From: Lachnospiraceae bacterium
GTDB taxonomy: Bacteria > Bacillota > Clostridia > Lachnospirales > Lachnospiraceae
Assembly: GCA_017539565.1 (NCBI GenBank)
Contig: JAFYCS010000094.1
Span: 1-46,637, forward strand
Direction: 5' to 3'
DNA length: 46,637 nucleotides
Numbering within the stretch: the first letter of the stretch is position 1; every line of letters starts with the position of its first letter. This document shows, piece after piece, positions 29,641-38,704 of the stretch. A program made the translations under genes and the position numbers. The notes beneath the pieces were generated by a model. That model had not been told where the DNA came from. It ran no database searches and saw nothing but the letters and a program-made list of their open reading frames with translations.

Positions 29641-29717
29641 TTTGCAACTGGCTGCCATTTTACAGGCCCTATAGCTTTGTGCCGCAAGCTTTCGCTTGTT
29701 TTACCAACAATATATAA
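29641..29717 (-). promoter_or_regulatory. Cyclic-di-GMP-I (GEMM) riboswitch aptamer
   Basis: The minus strand shows the GEMM-I core in order: GTAAAACAAGC, a GAAA tetraloop, GCTTGCGGCACAAAGC, TATAGGGCC and GGCAGCCAGTTGC. The conserved CAAAGC, GGGCC and AGCCAGTTGC match the aptamer that docks a GNRA loop to its receptor. With the terminator downstream it should switch transcription of the HTH gene, and possibly the surface protein, in response to c-di-GMP. Confidence 0.9.
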
Positions 29718-29738
29718 TTTTCCCGCCTCACATCTTAT

Positions 29739-29767
29739 ATTATATTCATGGATGCGAAGCAAGTCAA
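29739..29767 (-). promoter_or_regulatory. Promoter of the riboswitch transcript
   Basis: TTGACT (29767-29762) and TATAAT (29744-29739) with a 17-base spacer lie just upstream of the aptamer. Confidence 0.85.
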
Positions 29768-29835
29768 TCCGTAATCTTGTCTAATTCATTTCCTATGTGA
29801 TTGTGCTACTCAGCCAAATCTACCGCGATGGTGGT

Positions 29836-29930
29836 AAGATTCTTCGCTTCGCTCAGAATGACACAGTAATCTGCTCAGAATGACATTGCGATGCGGGAGG
29901 TAGGATTCTTCGCTTCGCTCTGAATGACAC
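29836..29930. repeat. Dispersed hairpin repeat, two direct copies
   Basis: AGATTCTTCGCTTCGCTCAG begins at 29837 and a near copy, with CTCTGAATGACAC, ends at 29930. ATTCT/AGAAT pairs here, where other copies have ATCCT/AGGAT. Confidence 0.85.
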
Positions 29931-29940
29931 AATAATCTGC

Positions 29941-30705
29941 TCAGAACGACACTTCCCGGCGTATTAATTCGATCAGCTCCGGCTCAGGGACTTCATCCGT
30001 TTCAGAGCAGTGAGGTATATAGGCGCAGTCACCGACAGGGGCCTTCAACAGCGTTTTTGCCCAGGTGCACGCAAGGGCATAACGTCCGTAGAGGAAATGC
30101 ATATGGAATCCGTCACGGCATATGGATCTGCCCCCCCTTGCCGGATCGAATTCAGCATGCTTCCTGATATTCTGGATCACATCACCGCAGGGTATCAGGC
30201 CCATCGAATACTTATCGGCTATGGCATGGTAATTTGCCCGTGAGCGCCTGTACATCTCCTGCTGGTCACATCCGTAACGCATAAAGCCTTCATGATCGCT
30301 GTCAGTCTCATAGGCCCAGGTCTGCTGCATGTACAGCTTCGCCCCCGGCACCTCTTTCTTAATGTAATCGACAAGCAGCCCGGTGAAGGGCTCATAGGTA
30401 TCCAGCCATCCGCTGTCGTGGCTGGACTGCTGGGTTACAATATAATCCCAGGGTTTACTGTGGAGGATCTCCGAAATGCCGACATATCGATCCGTTACCA
30501 TTCCGTTCTCCTGATACTGATATGCACGGTCATCCTTCACAACATTCCTCCAATGCCGTTCCAGGGAGCAGCCTCCTATATAAAGATTCACCACGTACAC
30601 GGGAATCCCCATGCTCTCACATATATCATGCAGATATGCCGTAGCATCACGTGAGAAACTGTTTCCGATAGCTAATATATACTTTGTCTTCAAATTATCC
30701 TCCAT
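29941..30705 (-). CDS. DUF4886-family SGNH-like hydrolase
   Basis: A 254-residue cytoplasmic protein of the SGNH hydrolase fold. AIGNSFSRDA near residue 14 carries the nucleophile serine, YIVTQQSSHDSGW near 90 the oxyanion block and RDGFHM near 200 the catalytic Asp-His pair. GGGAGAAGG precedes the ATG. It starts 9 bases after the stop of the flavodoxin-fold reductase, so the two are co-transcribed. It is probably an esterase or acetylhydrolase of unknown substrate. Confidence 0.82.
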   Translation of the reverse strand: MEDNLKTKYILAIGNSFSRDATAYLHDICESMGIPVYVVNLYIGGCSLERHWRNVVKDDRAYQYQENGMVTDRYVGISEILHSKPWDYIVTQQSSHDSGWLDTYEPFTGLLVDYIKKEVPGAKLYMQQTWAYETDSDHEGFMRYGCDQQEMYRRSRANYHAIADKYSMGLIPCGDVIQNIRKHAEFDPARGGRSICRDGFHMHFLYGRYALACTWAKTLLKAPVGDCAYIPHCSETDEVPEPELIELIRREVSF

Positions 30706-30714
30706 ACCTTCTCC

Positions 30715-31344
30715 CTACCTTGTGAAGTTCGTCCAAACACGTTCCTCTGTTTCGGGAAGTCCTATTTGATCCTTTCCCAATACGATACTCTTCATGAGGA
30801 ATACCATATTTCTGGCAAGGACACGCATTACCTGTCTTCCCTCGTCATCAACCTTTCCCTCACCGGGTTCCCAGCCGTAGATATTATTCCAGTACTGGCT
30901 GGTTGCTACAGGCATGTTGCAAAGGGTAAAGAACTTGTTCAGTTCATCAAAGGTGGCCGTGCATCCGGAGCGTCTGGCTGAAACCACGCTGGCCCCTACC
31001 TTCAGACTTTTATCAAAATGTGTGCTGTAGAAGAGCCTCTGCAAAGCCGACATCAGTGTACCGTTTGCAGAACCGTAATATACCGGTGATCCTATAACAA
31101 GCCCATCCGCTTCTTCAAACTTAACAGCCAGTTCATTTACGATATCATCGAAAACACATTTTCCGTTTTTACGGCAGGTCTCGCATGCTATGCATCCCCT
31201 GATATCCATACGGCCCAGCAGGATATTATCAAAAGCCACACCATTTTCAGTGAAAACCTGCTCCATCTCATGGAAAGCCAATGCAATGTTTCCCTGCTCC
31301 CTTGGCGATCCGTTCAGCATCAACACTTTTAACTGTTTATCCAT
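30715..31344 (-). CDS. NADPH-dependent FMN reductase / flavodoxin-fold protein
   Basis: A 209-residue flavodoxin-like oxidoreductase: VLMLNGSPREQGNIALAF binds the FMN phosphate, a CIACETCRKNGKC segment near residue 50 recalls the cysteine-rich loop of iron-sulfur flavoproteins, and VIGSPVYYGSANGTL binds the flavin ring. ATG 31344 follows AAAGGAGG by 8 bases; the longer open frame has no site. It is the first gene of a pair with the SGNH-like protein. Confidence 0.87.
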   Translation of the reverse strand: MDKQLKVLMLNGSPREQGNIALAFHEMEQVFTENGVAFDNILLGRMDIRGCIACETCRKNGKCVFDDIVNELAVKFEEADGLVIGSPVYYGSANGTLMSALQRLFYSTHFDKSLKVGASVVSARRSGCTATFDELNKFFTLCNMPVATSQYWNNIYGWEPGEGKVDDEGRQVMRVLARNMVFLMKSIVLGKDQIGLPETEERVWTNFTR

Positions 31345-31462
31345 CCTGCTTTCCTCCTTTGTGATTTTTATCCTATTATACAGACTCCGGGCGGTTTTTC
31401 TCCTTAAAATTTGATACGGCATATATCAGTTCTTGTGGTGTACTGCCCAAACAGGCATAAAA

Positions 31463-31532
31463 AAGATCCTTCGCTTCGCTCAGGATGACACTGCCGTAAG
31501 CCATTGTCATCCTGAACGTAGTGAAGGATCTT
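31463..31532. repeat. Two opposed copies of the dispersed repeat forming a long hairpin
   Basis: AAGATCCTTCGCTTCGCTCA begins at 31463 and its inverted partner ends GTGAAGGATCTT at 31532, so AAGATCCTTC pairs with GAAGGATCTT. It probably serves as terminator for the GNAT gene. Confidence 0.85.
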
Positions 31533-31553
31533 CTGTAAAGACTGTCAATTCAC

Positions 31554-32000
31554 TCAACTGTTGAATGCGGTAATGTTCGCCTCATTCAGCGTAAAGTCGT
31601 AGTAGTTCAAGTCCTCACGTTTAGTCCAGCCTATACATTTCCAGAAAGCGTTACCGATATCATTGCGGGTAAAGGCGATAAGGGATACTTTGTTGATCTT
31701 TTCTGCCTTTAAGGCATTCATGCAGTGCACGACCATTTCTTTCCCTATACCGCGCAGACGGTAGTCTTCCGCAACACATACGTGATAGAGACAGCCACGG
31801 CGTCCGTCATGTCCGCAGAGTATGGCCCCGACGATCTTCCCGTCTTCCTCCGCCACTACGCTGCAGCCGGGGTTACGGTCCAGGAACCTCTCTACGCCCT
31901 CACGCGAATCATCCACGCTCCGTATACCAAAACCGTGTATCGTCATCCACAGAGCACGGACTCCGTCGTAGTCTTCTTTTACCATTGCACGTACGTTCAT
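31554..32000 (-). CDS. GNAT-family N-acetyltransferase
   Basis: A 148-residue single-domain GNAT protein: LYHVCVAEDYRLRGIGKEMV is the acetyl-CoA loop and NAFWKCIGWTKREDLNYY the closing segment. The ribosome binding site AAAGGAGG is embedded in the last codons of the upstream ABC permease gene, whose stop is 1 base before this ATG, so translation is coupled. The link to the transporter is unexplained; the substrate is unknown. Confidence 0.88.
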   Translation of the reverse strand: MNVRAMVKEDYDGVRALWMTIHGFGIRSVDDSREGVERFLDRNPGCSVVAEEDGKIVGAILCGHDGRRGCLYHVCVAEDYRLRGIGKEMVVHCMNALKAEKINKVSLIAFTRNDIGNAFWKCIGWTKREDLNYYDFTLNEANITAFNS

Positions 32001-32001
32001 T

Positions 32002-33372
32002 TCAGGCCTCCTTTGCCGTTATAAGCTTAAGGACATCGCCCAGCTTAACTTTATTGCCCTTGTACAGGGACATTGCCTTGTAGATCTTGCCCGCTACAAT
32101 TACCAGCACCAATGCAAGTGCCAGTGTAAGTGCCAGTGAGATCAATCCTGTAGTCCATCCTACCACACCAAGCGCCAGCTGTGAAGGCATAATAAGTGCT
32201 GCGGTAAAGGGTACGTAATCCATCCACAGGGGAGCACCGTCTGCCGTAAGTCCGCCGCCCATCATCAGCAGCATGAAGGATGCCAGCAGGGGCAGGATAA
32301 AGAGTGAACTCTGGCTGGCCACTTCCTCCCTGTTCGCAGAAATGGAACCTGCGATGGTTGCCATACTTAAGTAGAGTACAAAACCTACTACAAGGAAGCA
32401 TACGCCTATTATCACGTTTTCGATTTTGAACAATCCCAGCTCTTCCATGAACTGAAAGAATGTTGTGATCGGCGACTCATATCCGGGGAATGATGCTTCC
32501 GTGATCTTCACGCCTGCGATCATACCCACCACTATAGCCGCTATCCAGCTGAAGATCTGTATCAGTCCTGCGCAGATTATTGCCAGCAGCTTACCGAATA
32601 CCATCGCCTCCGGATGAAGGCTTATCAGCATCGTATCCATAAGCTTGGATTCCTTCTCCATGACCATAGACTGTGCGGTCGCATTTCCGTATGAAAAGAT
32701 CAGGAAGTAAAGCACCATTATGGTCAGATACGGCATGAGCATCTGGAATACTTCAAGTACGCTGTCCCTGATCAGCTCGTCAGCTCCCTTTTCGTCCTCA
32801 TCGATGGTAAGCCCCTTCGCATATCCGCTTTCGGTATAGGTCTTGTATGAGTTCCCTGCCATAAGTCCCATGATCTTTGACTGGCTCAGTCCCGACAGCA
32901 GCAGGTTGTAGGCTGTTGAATTCATGTCCATGTACTGAAAATAGTTGGACGCTTCCGACTCCGGGATTATACAGTCTTCGGGAAGGATTATATCAGCTCT
33001 GATATAATTGTCTTCCTCATAAAAATGCAGTACAAAAGCGGTAGGTATCTTTCCGGCAGCCTCCAGCGCCTCATCAACGCTGTCTGCAAGCTTATACTTG
33101 ATATTCTTGTAATTCTCTTCCGCAGATCCTGCCAGCAGCATGAGGTCGGGCTTTGATCCCATGTCACTCACGATGTAGATCTCGTCTGCACCGCAGCCGT
33201 CAAGGGGCTGATCATCTGCCTCTTCGTCTTTTGAATTCGCTATCAGCATCATGATGACTGTGGGAGCGATCAGCAATATCAATACCATTACTATGGTAAA
33301 AACTTTATAAGATTTAGTTCCCGTCTGGTTACGCAGCGAGAATGAAAATACTTTTCCGAAATTCCGAAACAT
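32002..33372 (-). CDS. ABC-2 type permease, NatB-like
   Basis: A 456-residue membrane protein with one N-terminal helix (about 25-45), a large extracytoplasmic region to about 215, and five or six C-terminal helices containing NATAQSMVMEKESKLMDTML, the ABC-2 permease signature. AAAGGAGG lies in the end of the preceding gene, whose stop is directly followed by this ATG. With the paralogous permease upstream it forms the channel of a NatAB-like exporter. Confidence 0.9.
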   Translation of the reverse strand: MFRNFGKVFSFSLRNQTGTKSYKVFTIVMVLILLIAPTVIMMLIANSKDEEADDQPLDGCGADEIYIVSDMGSKPDLMLLAGSAEENYKNIKYKLADSVDEALEAAGKIPTAFVLHFYEEDNYIRADIILPEDCIIPESEASNYFQYMDMNSTAYNLLLSGLSQSKIMGLMAGNSYKTYTESGYAKGLTIDEDEKGADELIRDSVLEVFQMLMPYLTIMVLYFLIFSYGNATAQSMVMEKESKLMDTMLISLHPEAMVFGKLLAIICAGLIQIFSWIAAIVVGMIAGVKITEASFPGYESPITTFFQFMEELGLFKIENVIIGVCFLVVGFVLYLSMATIAGSISANREEVASQSSLFILPLLASFMLLMMGGGLTADGAPLWMDYVPFTAALIMPSQLALGVVGWTTGLISLALTLALALVLVIVAGKIYKAMSLYKGNKVKLGDVLKLITAKEA

Positions 33373-34731
33373 TTATGCCTCCTTTGCCATCGACAGCTTG
33401 ATGATATCAAACAACTTAAACTTCTTGCTGTCATTAACGATAAGCTTCCTGTATGTCTTTGCGCAGATAAGGAACAGTACCACGCAGACGACAATCTGAA
33501 GCAGGATCCCCAGTAAAAATGACCACAGCGGTATGCGTCCGCAGATATAGCATACAGGCGCCATATAAGATGATACAAAAGGTATTATCGAAGCCACTAT
33601 GGCAACAATGGGTTTATCCGATGCCATCATCGGCAGGATCATGCCCGCCATATAACCGACCATGTTGATCATGGTAACGGTTCCTGTTGCATTTGCGGCA
33701 TCCTCTATCTTGGTACATCCGCTGCCCAGAAGGCCTGCAAGTATCGAATACATAAAGTAAGTAAGTATCATGCAGGGAAGCATCAGAAGCGCCTTAGGCC
33801 CCGCAAAGGTAAAGAGTTTTGCAAAATTGAGCGAAACTCCCGCTTCCGCCATTGCAGATGCGCCCGGACCTGCAATTGAAGCTGCTATCGTATTGGTGAT
33901 ATGTGAGCCGGTGACACCAAGCACTATCATCATGAATACATAGCACATCATCGCAAGTATCTTACCCATTATAAGAGCCAGGGGACGGACGCTGACCATC
34001 AGGTTCTCTACCAGCTTGGAAGTCTTCTCTTCCATAACCGATGACACAACAAATGATCCTGTCAGAGCTACCAGTATCATAAGTACTATGGAATACATTG
34101 AATTATATGTCTGAAGCTGGCTGTCCGTATAAGTAGAGTTCAGCTTTGCCTCATACTCTTCATAAGTTGATACCCCTCCGGTCTGAACTGCTTTCTGCAG
34201 CACTGCCATCTGTTCGTCACCCAGGTCTGCCGCCGTCCTGCGTGCCTGTGCAAAACGCTCCAGCAGATGATCACACAGCGCATTCAGTTCCGATCCGCTG
34301 ATATATGAGTCATCGGATATTATGGCGTTTATCACGTATGTATCAACTTCATCAGTGTTCTCACGGTCAATAAGGACCGCAATCTCATCATCGGCCAGTT
34401 TTGCAGGTACGGCATCTATATCCGATAATGCTGCCACAGCAAATCCGGTATTTTCAAGCTCTGCATCAGCCGATGAAAAAGGCACATGCGTATCATTCAC
34501 AAAATAGATATTTTTAAGCTCCATCTCATCGTTGATGGCTTCACTGCTGTCTGCAGCTCCCGCCCCTGCTGCCGCTCCCAGATAGGAGATGGGGCCCATC
34601 GTCATCATCATGACAACGAAGATTATAAAACTCAGCCTGTACGCCCGGTTCTTAAAGGTCTGGCTCAGCGTGAATGCAAAGACCTTGGAGATACCTGCGC
34701 AGCTGTAAATATTATTGCTGCTCTTCTTCAT
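33373..34731 (-). CDS. ABC-2 type permease, NatB-like (paralogue)
   Basis: A 452-residue permease with the same layout as its downstream neighbour: a first helix near 35-55, an external domain, then helices with VSSVMEEKTSKLVENLMVSV. ATG 34731 is preferred over a GTG at 34737. The start overlaps the ATPase gene by 20 bases. The two permeases align over their length and come from a duplication. Confidence 0.9.
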   Translation of the reverse strand: MKKSSNNIYSCAGISKVFAFTLSQTFKNRAYRLSFIIFVVMMMTMGPISYLGAAAGAGAADSSEAINDEMELKNIYFVNDTHVPFSSADAELENTGFAVAALSDIDAVPAKLADDEIAVLIDRENTDEVDTYVINAIISDDSYISGSELNALCDHLLERFAQARRTAADLGDEQMAVLQKAVQTGGVSTYEEYEAKLNSTYTDSQLQTYNSMYSIVLMILVALTGSFVVSSVMEEKTSKLVENLMVSVRPLALIMGKILAMMCYVFMMIVLGVTGSHITNTIAASIAGPGASAMAEAGVSLNFAKLFTFAGPKALLMLPCMILTYFMYSILAGLLGSGCTKIEDAANATGTVTMINMVGYMAGMILPMMASDKPIVAIVASIIPFVSSYMAPVCYICGRIPLWSFLLGILLQIVVCVVLFLICAKTYRKLIVNDSKKFKLFDIIKLSMAKEA

Positions 34732-35668
34732 TTGCACCCACCTCTCTTACAAATATCTCGTGGAGGGAAAGCTCGGATAAGTCAAACTTGATCACCGGTA
34801 TTGTTGCATTTACCAGATTCCAGAGCAGTGCATTTGCCTGCTGGTCTCCCGTGACTCTCAGCTCGTACTCATTTTCCTTCTCCGACAGTATCTGTATACC
34901 CAGATCGTTAATGTAGCTGCTGACATCCTGCTCACACTTAAGTGACAGATTGATACGTCCATAGCTCTTCTTGATCTCGTTTAAGTTACCCTGTACCAGT
35001 GCCTTGGAACGTGACATGATGGTGATATCGGTACAGAATTCCTCCACCGATGCCATCTGATGGCTGCTCATGATGATATACTTCCCTTCGGCGATCTGTT
35101 CACGTACAACATCCTTTAAGATATCGGTGTTAACGGGATCCAGACCTGAGAAAGGCTCATCCAGCACCAGAAGCTCCGGATCGGAAAGCATCGCGATCAA
35201 AAACTGTATCTTCTGCTGGTTACCTTTTGAAAGCTGGTCAGGACTCTTGGGCTTAACCTTTTTGATACGTCCTCTGGCATCCTTTGTCTCTGCGGGATAC
35301 AGGTACTCATCCAGCTTAAGGCGTTCCGACCAGTACTTTATCTTCTTCTTGAGCACATCATCTTTAACACCGCGAAGTCGCCCGAAATACATTATCTGAT
35401 CCATAAGCGCATATTTCTGATAGAGGCCTCTTTCTTCTGCCAGATAACCTATGTTGCAGTTTTCAAAGCTTAACGGACTGCCGTTCCAGAGCACCTCTCC
35501 GGTATCCTTATCCAGCATATCCAGTATCATACGTATGCTGGTAGTCTTTCCTGCACCGTTTGTTCCCAGAAGCGCATACACACCGGGCTTATCCATTGAA
35601 AAGCTCACGTGATCCACAACTGTCTTTTCTCCGTACTTCTTTGACAGATCCTTTACTTCCAAACCCAT
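34712..35668 (-). CDS. ABC transporter ATP-binding protein, NatA-like
   Basis: A 318-residue ATPase: Walker A LLGTNGAGKTTSIRM, Q-loop GYLAEERGLYQKY, signature LSKGNQQKIQFL (LSKGN instead of LSGGQ, common in this subfamily), Walker B LLVLDEPFSGLDP, and a C-terminal DUF4162-type domain after residue 225. GGAGG lies 11 bases before the ATG. It is first in the four-gene operon (ATPase, two permeases, GNAT). NatA-like systems export sodium, drugs or peptides; the substrate is unknown here. Confidence 0.92.
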   Translation of the reverse strand: MGLEVKDLSKKYGEKTVVDHVSFSMDKPGVYALLGTNGAGKTTSIRMILDMLDKDTGEVLWNGSPLSFENCNIGYLAEERGLYQKYALMDQIMYFGRLRGVKDDVLKKKIKYWSERLKLDEYLYPAETKDARGRIKKVKPKSPDQLSKGNQQKIQFLIAMLSDPELLVLDEPFSGLDPVNTDILKDVVREQIAEGKYIIMSSHQMASVEEFCTDITIMSRSKALVQGNLNEIKKSYGRINLSLKCEQDVSSYINDLGIQILSEKENEYELRVTGDQQANALLWNLVNATIPVIKFDLSELSLHEIFVREVGANEEEQQ

Positions 35669-35703
35669 CTTTACTATTTCCTCCCTACTGTTTGTTTATT
35701 AAT

Positions 35704-35740
35704 AAGATCCTTCGCTCCCTTTGGTCGCTCAGGATGACAC
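35704..35740. repeat. Dispersed hairpin repeat with extended loop
   Basis: AAGATCCTTCGC then CTCAGGATGACAC, with nine extra bases in the loop (CTCCCTTTGGTCG region), between the ABC operon and the DUF2812 gene. Confidence 0.8.
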
Positions 35741-35792
35741 AACATTTTTTTAGTCGCCCGTGATGACTGTTTTCACCGCCCGGCAGACTATA

Positions 35793-36485
35793 CTACTGAG
35801 TCTTGCCTGCTGCCGTGGTGGCCACGCCATACAGGATAAGTATCAGTGCTATTATCATCATGACCATTCTTACGGGTGTCGGCAGTCTGTCCTGCAGCAG
35901 CAGATTGACTGAATTTATCAGCATTCCCACCGGTACCAGCGCTGAAACCCTGCGTCCGTTATATCCTGCCGGAGTCTCACCCTTCTGTTCGTACAGGCCG
36001 TTCAGTATCCTTTTCGTGCGTACTATCATGTTCATAAAGACGCACACTATAGCCGCCAGCATGAATACGCCGGGCCATCCTTCTGATGCTTTTACTGCCA
36101 GATACACAGAGAATATAAGTCCTAACAGTTCCATCAACCCTACCAGCTTAAAAAGAAGAAGTATCTTTTTATAGTGCTCTATGCGGCTGTCCACATCGGA
36201 ATAGAGTTCAAATGCGCCCTCCTCACGATGCCTCCGTAATATCACCCAGGGTCCCCAGGGCTGGACTATCTCAACGCCCATCTCTTCCATAAACTCCCTG
36301 TATTCAGGCTTTACTGAGAAGAATCCCTGGCCGATATCGATCTGATACTGCCATTCTCCCTTTTCACAGGGTACGAAGCTGTAAAAGCCCATAACAAAGT
36401 TCTTAAGGGCATAGCCGTCGGTCGCCATCTGATCAAGCCATTTTACTTCTTTATCTTTATCAAACATCAATCGAAAGCGAATCAT
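35793..36485 (-). CDS. DUF2812 membrane protein
   Basis: A 230-residue protein. The first 105 residues are the soluble DUF2812 domain (RFRLMFDKDKEVKWLDQMA, GFYSFVPCEKGEWQY); the rest has four hydrophobic helices (about 108-130, 137-155, 182-200, 208-225). Its start overlaps the PadR stop by 4 bases (ATGA). DUF2812 proteins are commonly paired with PadR regulators; the function is unknown, possibly membrane stress or transport. Confidence 0.88.
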   Translation of the reverse strand: MIRFRLMFDKDKEVKWLDQMATDGYALKNFVMGFYSFVPCEKGEWQYQIDIGQGFFSVKPEYREFMEEMGVEIVQPWGPWVILRRHREEGAFELYSDVDSRIEHYKKILLLFKLVGLMELLGLIFSVYLAVKASEGWPGVFMLAAIVCVFMNMIVRTKRILNGLYEQKGETPAGYNGRRVSALVPVGMLINSVNLLLQDRLPTPVRMVMMIIALILILYGVATTAAGKTQ

Positions 36486-36841
36486 ATCTGTCCCTCCAGC
36501 TTATCCGGAAGCCCCGGAGCATCCATCAGCGTCGAATTCTTAAGCAGCTCTGCGATCCTCTCCCGCTCTGCGGTGAATACTTCCCGTCCGGTCTCCGTGA
36601 TCACGTACTCTTTCTTTTTTCGTGATCCGGCATCTGCACTCACCACCGTGATCCAGCCTTTCTTCTCAAGTGTCTGCAATGCTCCGTACAGCGTTCCCGC
36701 TCCAAGTACCACACGCCCTGCCGTCATCTCCTCAACCTCACCTATGATCCCGTATCCGTGATTGGGCCGCCTCACTGCCAGCAGGATATAGAACACGGCC
36801 TCGGTTAAAGGGAGATCTTTTTCAACCGCCTTATTTATCAC
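36482..36841 (-). CDS. PadR-family transcriptional regulator
   Basis: A 119-residue winged-helix repressor: LLAVRRPNHGYGIIGEVEEM, GAGTLYGALQTLEKKGWITV and KKEYVITETGREVF are the standard PadR helices and wing. It is flanked by 4-base overlaps on both sides, so it is the middle gene of a tightly coupled operon. Three CGATATATCG-type boxes at the operon promoter are its likely targets. Confidence 0.93.
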   Translation of the reverse strand: MINKAVEKDLPLTEAVFYILLAVRRPNHGYGIIGEVEEMTAGRVVLGAGTLYGALQTLEKKGWITVVSADAGSRKKKEYVITETGREVFTAERERIAELLKNSTLMDAPGLPDKLEGQI

Positions 36842-37062
36842 TTGTTACGCTCCTTTAAAACCCTGATCCTTACAGAGGCGAATATCATTACAGGTAAAGC
36901 TGCCAGGTTCAGTCCGCCTGCCAGACGCATTATATTATCCGTAAGCTCTATAATGCCGGTATGGCCGAAAAGAAGCAGTATGTACGCTGTTGCCAGAACT
37001 ATAAAGCCGGCAAGCCTGACGCTTTCAAGTACCTTGATAGAAGTGTTGATATCCTTTGTCAT
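36838..37062 (-). CDS. Small two-helix membrane protein of the PadR operon
   Basis: A 74-residue protein with two hydrophobic helices (about 15-33 and 45-63) and a basic C terminus. GGAGG lies 9 bases before the ATG. It is first in the operon with PadR and DUF2812 and is presumably a partner of DUF2812. No family was recognised. Confidence 0.8.
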   Translation of the reverse strand: MTKDINTSIKVLESVRLAGFIVLATAYILLLFGHTGIIELTDNIMRLAGGLNLAALPVMIFASVRIRVLKERNK

Positions 37063-37088
37063 TCATTTATCCTCCTTTTTTCGTCTCC

Positions 37089-37150
37089 CGATATATCGGC
37101 TGTCGTTATATCGTAGTTATAATATATCACCTGCCGATATATCGTGTCAA
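37089..37150 (-). promoter_or_regulatory. PadR operon promoter with three operator-like boxes
   Basis: TTGACA (37150-37145) and TATATT (37126-37121) have an 18-base spacer. CGATATATCG occurs perfectly at 37135-37144 (in the spacer) and 37089-37098, and as CGTTATATCG at 37104-37113. Placement over and after the promoter fits repression. Confidence 0.75.
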
Positions 37151-37221
37151 GTAATATTCTGTATTTTTTCAAAAAAAATTACCCGCGGGGATATTTCAAC
37201 CGTGAAATAACTGATCTCCGA

Positions 37222-38667
37222 TCAGCGCCTTCGCCATGTAGCGGGGCTTAAGAGTACTAAAAGAGGGAACAGTTCGAGACGCCCTGCAAGCATGTCAAAC
37301 ATGAGCACATACTTGGCGAGTTCCGAAAAATGAGCAAAATTCCTGGTAGGACCTACCAGTGAAAATCCGGGGCCTATATTGCCCAGGGCGGAAGCCACTG
37401 CGGTAAAATTGGTGGTATGGTCATATCCGTCCAATGCTACCAGCAGCATGGATACCACAAATATCAGCGCATAAGTGATCAGGAAGATATTGGCGGAACG
37501 AAGCACAGCATGAGGCAGCGCCTTGCCTTCAACCTTGAGCACTTTGACACTTCTGGGATGGCAGAGCTGTGAGAGCTCCTTACCAACCGTCTTAAGATAG
37601 ATGAGCACACGGGACACCTTGATACCGCCGCAGGTAGAACCCGCGCAGCCGCCGATGAGCATCAATAATATCAATATCTCCCTGCACAGTCCCGGCCACA
37701 GATCAAAATCCGCAGATGAAAAACCTGCCGTGGTCATGATGGATCCGACCTGGAAGAAGGCATGCCTGAAACTGCCCTCAGCATCATAGCCGAATCCTAA
37801 TATAAGATTTGCAGCGATCATCGCAGTCGCTATCCAGAAAATTACTGTATAGAGCCTTATCTCCTCGGAGCAGAATGCATCCTTGAACTTGCGGCTCCAC
37901 AGATTGAAGAAGAAGTTGTAGTTAAAGCCTGCGAAAAACAGGAATATCGCGATAACATACTGTACCGCCGGCCCGTATGCGGCGACGGAGTTATTACGCA
38001 CGCCGAAACCGCCCGTACTTGTGGTGGTAAAGGCCGTACAGATACTGTCGAATACGGGACAGCCTGCGACTATAAGGGCTATTATCTCAAGCCCGGTAAG
38101 TATGAAATAAATGATATACAGATAATATGCGGTCTGCCTTACCTTTGGCGCCATCTTGGAGACACTGGGGCCGGGGCTCTCCGCCTTCATCAGATACAGA
38201 TCCTGGCCGCCTGTAGACGGCAGAAGGGCCAGCATGAATACGAGTACGCCCATACCTCCTATCAGCTGGATGAAGCAGCGCCAGAAATTCATGCAATGGC
38301 TTAATCTTTCCACTTCAGGAACTATGGAAGCACCGGTTGTTGTAAAACCTGATATACACTCAAAAAGCGCATCCGTGAATGAAGGTATCTCACGGCTTAA
38401 ATACATGGGAAAACAGCCTGCTACAGACAGCAGCAGCCAGCTGAGCGCTGTTACAACAAAGCCCTCTCTTGCATAAAAAGACTTGTTGCGGGGGCGGCTG
38501 AAACGGCATACCAGTGTCCCCAGTGCCAGGGTAATGGCACCGCAGGCGATAAAGTATATACCGCTGCGCTCATGATAGATCATGGATACAACAAAAGGAC
38601 AGATCATCATAGTACCGATGATCTCCAGGATCTTACCAAGAAGATAGATTATCATTGCATAGTTCAT
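37222..38667 (-). CDS. trkH: Potassium uptake protein TrkH
   Basis: A 481-residue membrane protein with the four pore loops of the TrkH/KtrB family: SGFTTTGASIVP, FTTTSTGGFGVRN, MTTAGFSSADFDLW and ALGNIGPGF, each holding the filter glycine. It conducts K+ into the cell with the ring of TrkA subunits encoded just upstream. Its Shine-Dalgarno AAGGA, 8 bases before the ATG, is supplied by a dispersed repeat copy. The length is typical. Confidence 0.95.
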   Translation of the reverse strand: MNYAMIIYLLGKILEIIGTMMICPFVVSMIYHERSGIYFIACGAITLALGTLVCRFSRPRNKSFYAREGFVVTALSWLLLSVAGCFPMYLSREIPSFTDALFECISGFTTTGASIVPEVERLSHCMNFWRCFIQLIGGMGVLVFMLALLPSTGGQDLYLMKAESPGPSVSKMAPKVRQTAYYLYIIYFILTGLEIIALIVAGCPVFDSICTAFTTTSTGGFGVRNNSVAAYGPAVQYVIAIFLFFAGFNYNFFFNLWSRKFKDAFCSEEIRLYTVIFWIATAMIAANLILGFGYDAEGSFRHAFFQVGSIMTTAGFSSADFDLWPGLCREILILLMLIGGCAGSTCGGIKVSRVLIYLKTVGKELSQLCHPRSVKVLKVEGKALPHAVLRSANIFLITYALIFVVSMLLVALDGYDHTTNFTAVASALGNIGPGFSLVGPTRNFAHFSELAKYVLMFDMLAGRLELFPLLVLLSPATWRRR

Positions 38668-38671
38668 AATT

Positions 38672-38699
38672 AAGATCCTTCGCTACGCTCAGGATGACG
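38672..38699. repeat. Dispersed hairpin repeat between trkA and trkH
   Basis: AAGATCCTTCGCTACGCTCA then GGATGACG. Read on the minus strand, its GAAGGATCTT end lies in front of trkH and serves as that gene's ribosome binding site. Confidence 0.85.
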
Positions 38700-38704
38700 G
38701 GGAT

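Noticed and set aside
29463-29762. 99-codon minus-strand open frame
   Set aside because: It covers the promoter, riboswitch, terminator and the start of the HTH gene in another frame.
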